NCBI GenBank assembly: GCA_030607715.1 | Contig: JAUWJM010000022.1 | Coordinates: forward strand, 1 to 15,823 | DNA: 15,823 nucleotides | DNA from: Candidatus Aerophobota bacterium | GTDB lineage: Bacteria; Aerophobota; Aerophobia; Aerophobales; B3-G15 | Direction of reading: 5' to 3' | Shown: piece after piece, positions 13,542 through 15,823 of the stretch | How the letters are laid out: every line of letters begins with the position of its first letter | Numbering within the stretch: the stretch's first letter is position 1 | Notes under the pieces: generated by a model | The model's database searches: none | The model's input: only the letters and a program-made list of their open reading frames with translations | What the model was told of the DNA's origin: nothing | Program-made: the position numbers and the translations under genes

Positions 13542-13676
13542 TCAGTCCCTCTTTCTCACTTTTTCCTTCGCTTTCTTCCTGATGTCCTGCTCAAGTGTTC
13601 TGAAGAGTCGGTCAAGCGACCTGTCAACGACAATTCATAGACCATGCTCATCAATTCTGGAATTGATGAATATTTG
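13542..13676 (-). pseudogene. Small decayed ORF downstream of the 13704-14093 gene
   Basis: The minus-strand frame ending at TGA 13542-13544 reads INSRIDEHGL, a TGA stop (13635-13637), then IVVDRSLDRLFRTLEQDIRK, KAKEKVRKRD. The second part is a well-formed amphipathic, charged helix, much more protein-like than the overlapping longer ORF in another frame (ending GRKRRKK), so I take this frame as the ancestral one. A strong SD, AAAGGAGGA on the minus strand (13681-13689), lies just upstream, but no ATG sits at the right distance in this frame. The family is unknown. It appears to be the second gene of a minus-strand pair. Confidence 0.4.
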
Positions 13677-13703
13677 TCACTCCTCCTTTGTTTTCCCAAG
13701 GTG

Positions 13704-14093
13704 TCACAAGAAATGTTTTTTGTAATGTTTTTGAAGTGGTACAGCAGACGATACTGCGGTAAAATCATCGCCATGGTCTACTGTGACGACCATATCATCT
13801 CTGCAACCTTTTTCCAGAACTTTAAGTGCGAGTTCCAGGCTTTTTGTTTTGAAGTCCTCAGGCTCTTTAATACCCACTTCCTTCAGAGCGATGGGAGTAA
13901 ACCGCACCTCGTAAGAAAAAAACTCCTTTCGATCCATCTGTGCGAATTTGACTAAAACACCTCCAATTGGATAAACTCCATAAGACTTTCGTTCACCCAC
14001 CTGAGGTAATAGACTTATTTCAAAATCGTATAATTCGCCTTTTTGGGTCAAACACTTACCTTCATTTTTGTCATGAAAAATTCTTGCTTTCAT
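13704..14093 (-). CDS. Hypothetical protein of about 129 residues
   Basis: Two ATGs are possible (14102 and 14093). I prefer 14093, reading MKARIFHDKNEGKCLTQKGE, because AAGGAT lies at SD distance before it. The protein is soluble, with alternating beta-like strands (YDFEISLLPQV, YGVYPIGGVLVKFAQ, FFSYEVRFTPIAL), a helix (EDFKTKSLELALKVLEKG) and MVVTVDHGDDFTAV. The last dozen residues (PLQKHYKKHFL) look less natural, and another frame could continue the chain, so a frameshift near 13740 is possible. I do not recognise the family. The decayed ORF at 13542 follows directly. Plus-strand ORFs over this region are shadows: they lack SDs and have poor composition. Confidence 0.5.
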   Translation of the reverse strand: MKARIFHDKNEGKCLTQKGELYDFEISLLPQVGERKSYGVYPIGGVLVKFAQMDRKEFFSYEVRFTPIALKEVGIKEPEDFKTKSLELALKVLEKGCRDDMVVTVDHGDDFTAVSSAVPLQKHYKKHFL

Positions 14094-14211
14094 ATTTACC
14101 ATCCTTGTTAATAGTTTTTATCCGAGAGAAGGCATACATAAGACTGGTAAGCTCTGCTATGATGATATTACTGGACCTGAATTCCCGGACGTTCCTTGCA
14201 AAAAAGAATTT

Positions 14212-14643
14212 TTAAGTGATATGGATATAGGGAGGAGATCTTTCTCTAAAGCAAAAGTCTTTGTAACGGGCTTGAGAGAATAGTCGTATGTGGTTGGGAC
14301 ATTCCAATAAGCTATGGGATAAAAAAATTAGAGCACTGTGAAAGAAAGAGAATTTACTCTTACCCAGCTCTAATTTTTCAGGTTCGAATTTCTTACCTTT
14401 AACAGAGATGGGGAAGGTGAGAAAATTCCTGTTTTTTTGTATCTCTGACATTAATGGAAAGATTACACGATGATTATCGGAAGGTCTTTGGTGGGTAGAA
14501 CGCGAAAATGATTCTTCATTAATGATATTAGGTGGCGGCTGTGCTCGAATTATATCCAATCCAATAAAATTACTAAGGAAAAACAATACGACAATAATTG
14601 CGATCTTTAGAGCTACCTTGTGTTGTTTTCCTATATATAACAT
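14212..14643 (-). CDS. Hypothetical secreted or membrane-anchored protein
   Basis: This 143-residue minus-strand ORF begins MLYIGKQHKVALKIAIIVVL, a charged start followed by a hydrophobic helix (about residues 11-33) ending in RAQPPPN, which fits a signal peptide or anchor. The middle (SEIQKNRNFLTFPISVKGKK, FEPEKLELGKSKF) is plausible protein. The last 45 residues (LIFLSHSLLECPNHIRLFSQ onward) have an odd composition and may result from a frameshift. A good minus-strand promoter (14729-14756) supports transcription. The SD is weak: GAAGGG about 12 bases before the ATG. No family recognised. Confidence 0.45.
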   Translation of the reverse strand: MLYIGKQHKVALKIAIIVVLFFLSNFIGLDIIRAQPPPNIINEESFSRSTHQRPSDNHRVIFPLMSEIQKNRNFLTFPISVKGKKFEPEKLELGKSKFSFFHSALIFLSHSLLECPNHIRLFSQARYKDFCFRERSPPYIHIT

Positions 14644-14728
14644 AGATTCATTTTTCCCTTCATGTTTTTAATCCGTTGTGGGAATAATTTCCATCGATTT
14701 TTCTGTTCTCGGGCAATAGCTTAACTCT

Positions 14729-14756
14729 ATTATAGAATAATTCATTCTTTATTCAA
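14729..14756 (-). promoter_or_regulatory. Sigma70-like promoter on the minus strand
   Basis: Read on the minus strand, TTGAAT (14756-14751), a 16-base spacer and TATAAT (14734-14729). It would start transcription near 14722, leaving a leader of about 80 bases before the ATG at 14643. Confidence 0.6.
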
Positions 14757-14842
14757 GTCACGCATTAAGTCATATATAATGTAACCGAAATATGATACAC
14801 TAATCTCTGGTTAAATAATAATTAACCGGGGAGAAGGAGAAA

Positions 14843-14959
14843 ATGGATATGAATGCAAGAAACCAGTACCTTAAGGTACTCTAAGAGCGGTACTTTAAAG
14901 CTAAGTCTAAGAAAGAGAAATCTATCATTCTTGATGAGTATTGCAGGAATACCGCACAA
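14843..14959 (+). pseudogene. N-terminal fragment of an integrase-type transposase with in-frame stop
   Basis: ATG 14843 follows GAGAAGGAG. It reads MDMNARNQYLKVL, TAA (14882-14884), then ERYFKAKSKKEKSIILDEYC, RNTAQ. This is the conserved opening of IS481/ISNCY-like transposases (usual pattern YLkvlreRYlkAskkeKsqILDEyCrnTG). After Q (about 14959) the sequence stops matching and enters IS91-like sequence that runs in the other direction. The element is dead twice over: a stop at codon 14 and loss of everything after codon 39. It could be the missing 5' end of an element like that at 12220-12930, although the two are on opposite strands 1.9 kb apart. Confidence 0.7.
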
Positions 14960-15111
14960 ATTTTGGGATCTCCACGTCCTAAAAGACGTTGAACATTCTC
15001 ATCTTTTACCTTGCGATACTTGCAAAGTTTTTTGTACCGCTCCCAGTTTTCCCTGAAGATACAGACAAAGGTTTTCTTATCAATGTAAAGTTGCTTGGTA
15101 AGTTTGTCCAT
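14960..15111 (-). pseudogene. N-terminal fragment of an IS91-like transposase
   Basis: The minus-strand ATG at 15111 opens MDKLTKQLYIDKKTFVCIFR, ENWERYKKLCKYRKVKDENV, QRLLGRGDPK. IS91/IS801-family (Y2 rolling-circle) transposases begin in this way: a FRehWe motif, then LgCGDPkxG leading to a zinc-binding Cys cluster. Here the Cys of GCGD is Arg, and the match ends at K/I (about 14960), where the other transposase fragment begins in antisense. The zinc ligands and catalytic Tyr residues are absent. No clear SD is visible. Confidence 0.65.
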
Positions 15112-15466
15112 AGAAATTGATTATATCACTTTTCTCAGTTTAGCAAAGAAAGACAGCGATTTTATTTTTAATACTTTCCTATAGAATCAAGTATCTTAAC
15201 TCCTAAAAATCTTACCTTGCTATATATTAGCACAGCTAAAACTTGCTACCGACAAGGCTCAAAATTAAAGTGTAATGTAGTCAAGATAAATATCATAAAG
15301 AGAAATGATAATTGTCGCCTTTTTCGAGAATAAGCTCTTTTATCTTATCTCTAGGAGAGAGGTGAAAAACCTCCCCGGAGAAATGATGTTATCAGTACCT
15401 CCAAATTTTTTTTGAAGGGCAACTGAAAAATTTTACCCATAATTTAGCCCTTTTGATAAAATTCAT

Positions 15467-15510
15467 CTTGACAATTAGAAAATTTACCTCCTTATGCTTG
15501 ATAATTAGAA
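15467..15510. repeat. Pair of 14-base direct repeats
   Basis: CTTGACAATTAGAA (15467-15480) and CTTGATAATTAGAA (15497-15510) differ at one base and are spaced 30 bases apart start to start. They lie in the subterminal region of the IS1182-like element and could be transposase-binding repeats. AT-rich chance similarity is possible. Confidence 0.35.
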
Positions 15511-15527
15511 TAATTAGCCCTTAATTC

Positions 15528-15556
15528 TTAAAAATGAGGAGCTAAAGTGCTCATTT
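15528..15556 (-). terminator. Possible terminator of the IS1182-like transposase
   Basis: On the minus strand, AAATGAG (15556-15550) and CTCATTT (15538-15532) form a 7-base stem, with extra inner pairing (GCTC/GAGC) possible, followed by TTAAG. It begins just after the transposase stop. Confidence 0.4.
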
Positions 15557-15558
15557 AT

Positions 15559-15823
15559 CTATATACTTACTGCATTAGCTCTAACTAGATCAAGAATTAG
15601 GCGCTTCTCATCTTGCTCTTTGAAAATTTTCTTAAGGTTTACCCCAACAGCGGTGAATAAGGCCTGAAGACGAGATTTTCTTTTTCCTTTGTATCTCGTT
15701 TTACGAAGACCATGATAGATAAGCTCGCCTATCTTTCTCTCTACGGGTGGACGCCTCTTGTTATAGACCTCTTTAAATCTTTCAGTTTTCTGTATCTTCC
15801 TTGCTTTTTGAAGATACTCCTCA
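15559..15823 (-). CDS. C-terminal part of an IS1182/IS5-like DDE transposase, runs off the window
   Basis: The minus-strand frame is open from the right edge to TAG 15559-15561 and gives 87 residues: EYLQKARKIQKTERFKEVYN, KRRPPVERKIGELIYHGLRK, TRYKGKRKSRLQALFTAVGV, NLKKIF. This is the C-terminal end of the DDE_Tnp_1 domain in IS1182-type transposases. The YxxRxxVExxxGxLxxxGLRxxRYxGxxKxxxQ pattern contains the third catalytic residue (Glu of VER), and AVNLKR-like GVNLKK closes the domain. No start is inside the window, so the gene continues to the right. There is no stop or frameshift in this part, so it may be the only intact transposase here, but that cannot be judged from 87 codons. Confidence 0.85.
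   Translation of the reverse strand, partial: EEYLQKARKIQKTERFKEVYNKRRPPVERKIGELIYHGLRKTRYKGKRKSRLQALFTAVGVNLKKIFKEQDEKRLILDLVRANAVSI

Larger units (their letters stand above)
15112..15558. other. Non-coding stretch between transposase remnants
   Basis: No gene is supported in these 447 very AT-rich bases. It holds a pair of 14-base direct repeats (15467-15480 and 15497-15510), a small hairpin GAGGT-GAAAA-ACCTC near 15359-15373, and probably the terminal region of the IS1182-like element. The string GGGCAACTGAAAAATTTTA (15418-15436) is a candidate terminal repeat, but the other end is outside the window. Confidence 0.4.

Noticed and set aside
13456..13955. Two overlapping plus-strand ORFs
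   Set aside because: They lack SDs and lie antisense to more protein-like minus-strand frames that have SDs.
14865..14880. Perfect 16-base palindrome AGTACCTTAAGGTACT
   Set aside because: It encodes the conserved YLKVL part of the transposase N-terminus, so the symmetry is probably incidental to coding sequence, although an operator role is not excluded.
15357..15460. Tandem hairpins and AT-rich repeats as a possible CRISPR array
   Set aside because: There are no regularly spaced identical repeats of 24-40 bases with unique spacers.

Overview
The window comes from an AT-rich bacterial chromosome. Most genes start behind purine-rich Shine-Dalgarno sites, and several intergenic regions carry sigma70-type TTGACA/TATAAT promoters. 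The gene content (NptA-type Na/phosphate transporter, iron-sulfur flavoprotein, class II aldolase-like enzyme, short ComEC) fits an anaerobic, environmental, Gram-negative-like or candidate-phylum lineage. Atribacterota-like is a guess from style and content only; no marker gene fixes the taxonomy.

Layout, left to right. (1) 1-743: 3' part of a transglutaminase-like protein gene. (2) 1164-2887: a two-gene ABC-2 export cassette (ATPase + permease, 4-base overlap). It is visibly more GC-rich than its surroundings and is bracketed by a short imperfect direct repeat, so it looks acquired. (3) 3217-3636: an unusual HU-like protein whose C-terminal third is replaced by two membrane helices. (4) 3801-5485: a tiny very basic protein translationally coupled to a ComEC-type DNA channel that lacks the metallo-beta-lactamase domain. 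(5) 5498-7104: a decayed C-terminal piece of a fumarylacetoacetate-hydrolase-family gene on the minus strand, then a class II fructose-bisphosphate-aldolase-like gene with a near-consensus promoter, closed by a hairpin terminator. (6) 7280-8448: a CDP-alcohol phosphatidyltransferase gene interrupted by one in-frame TAA, followed by a membrane-anchored flavodoxin-like protein. (7) 8667-10875: an NptA/PhoU transporter followed closely by an iron-sulfur flavoprotein, then a one-helix small protein at 10891-11142.

(8) From about 11200 to the right edge the DNA changes character. It holds a frameshifted ABC-F ATPase start, a zincin-like metallopeptidase lacking its HExxH end, near-perfect hairpins around two overlapping mini-ORFs (20 and 22 codons), an integrase-type transposase truncated at both ends, a NYN-domain remnant, a poorly characterised minus-strand pair of ORFs, a secreted-type minus-strand ORF with its own promoter, two transposase N-terminal pieces of different families fused tail to tail, and the 3' end of an IS1182/IS5-like transposase running off the window. 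This is a graveyard of mobile and decayed genes.

Functionally, the left half holds housekeeping and transport genes in short transcription units. The right half is an accessory or decay zone. No tRNA, rRNA or CRISPR array was seen. The candidates most worth following are the HU-membrane chimera, the hairpin-bracketed mini-ORF pair, the basic-peptide/ComEC pair, and the interrupted phosphatidyltransferase.
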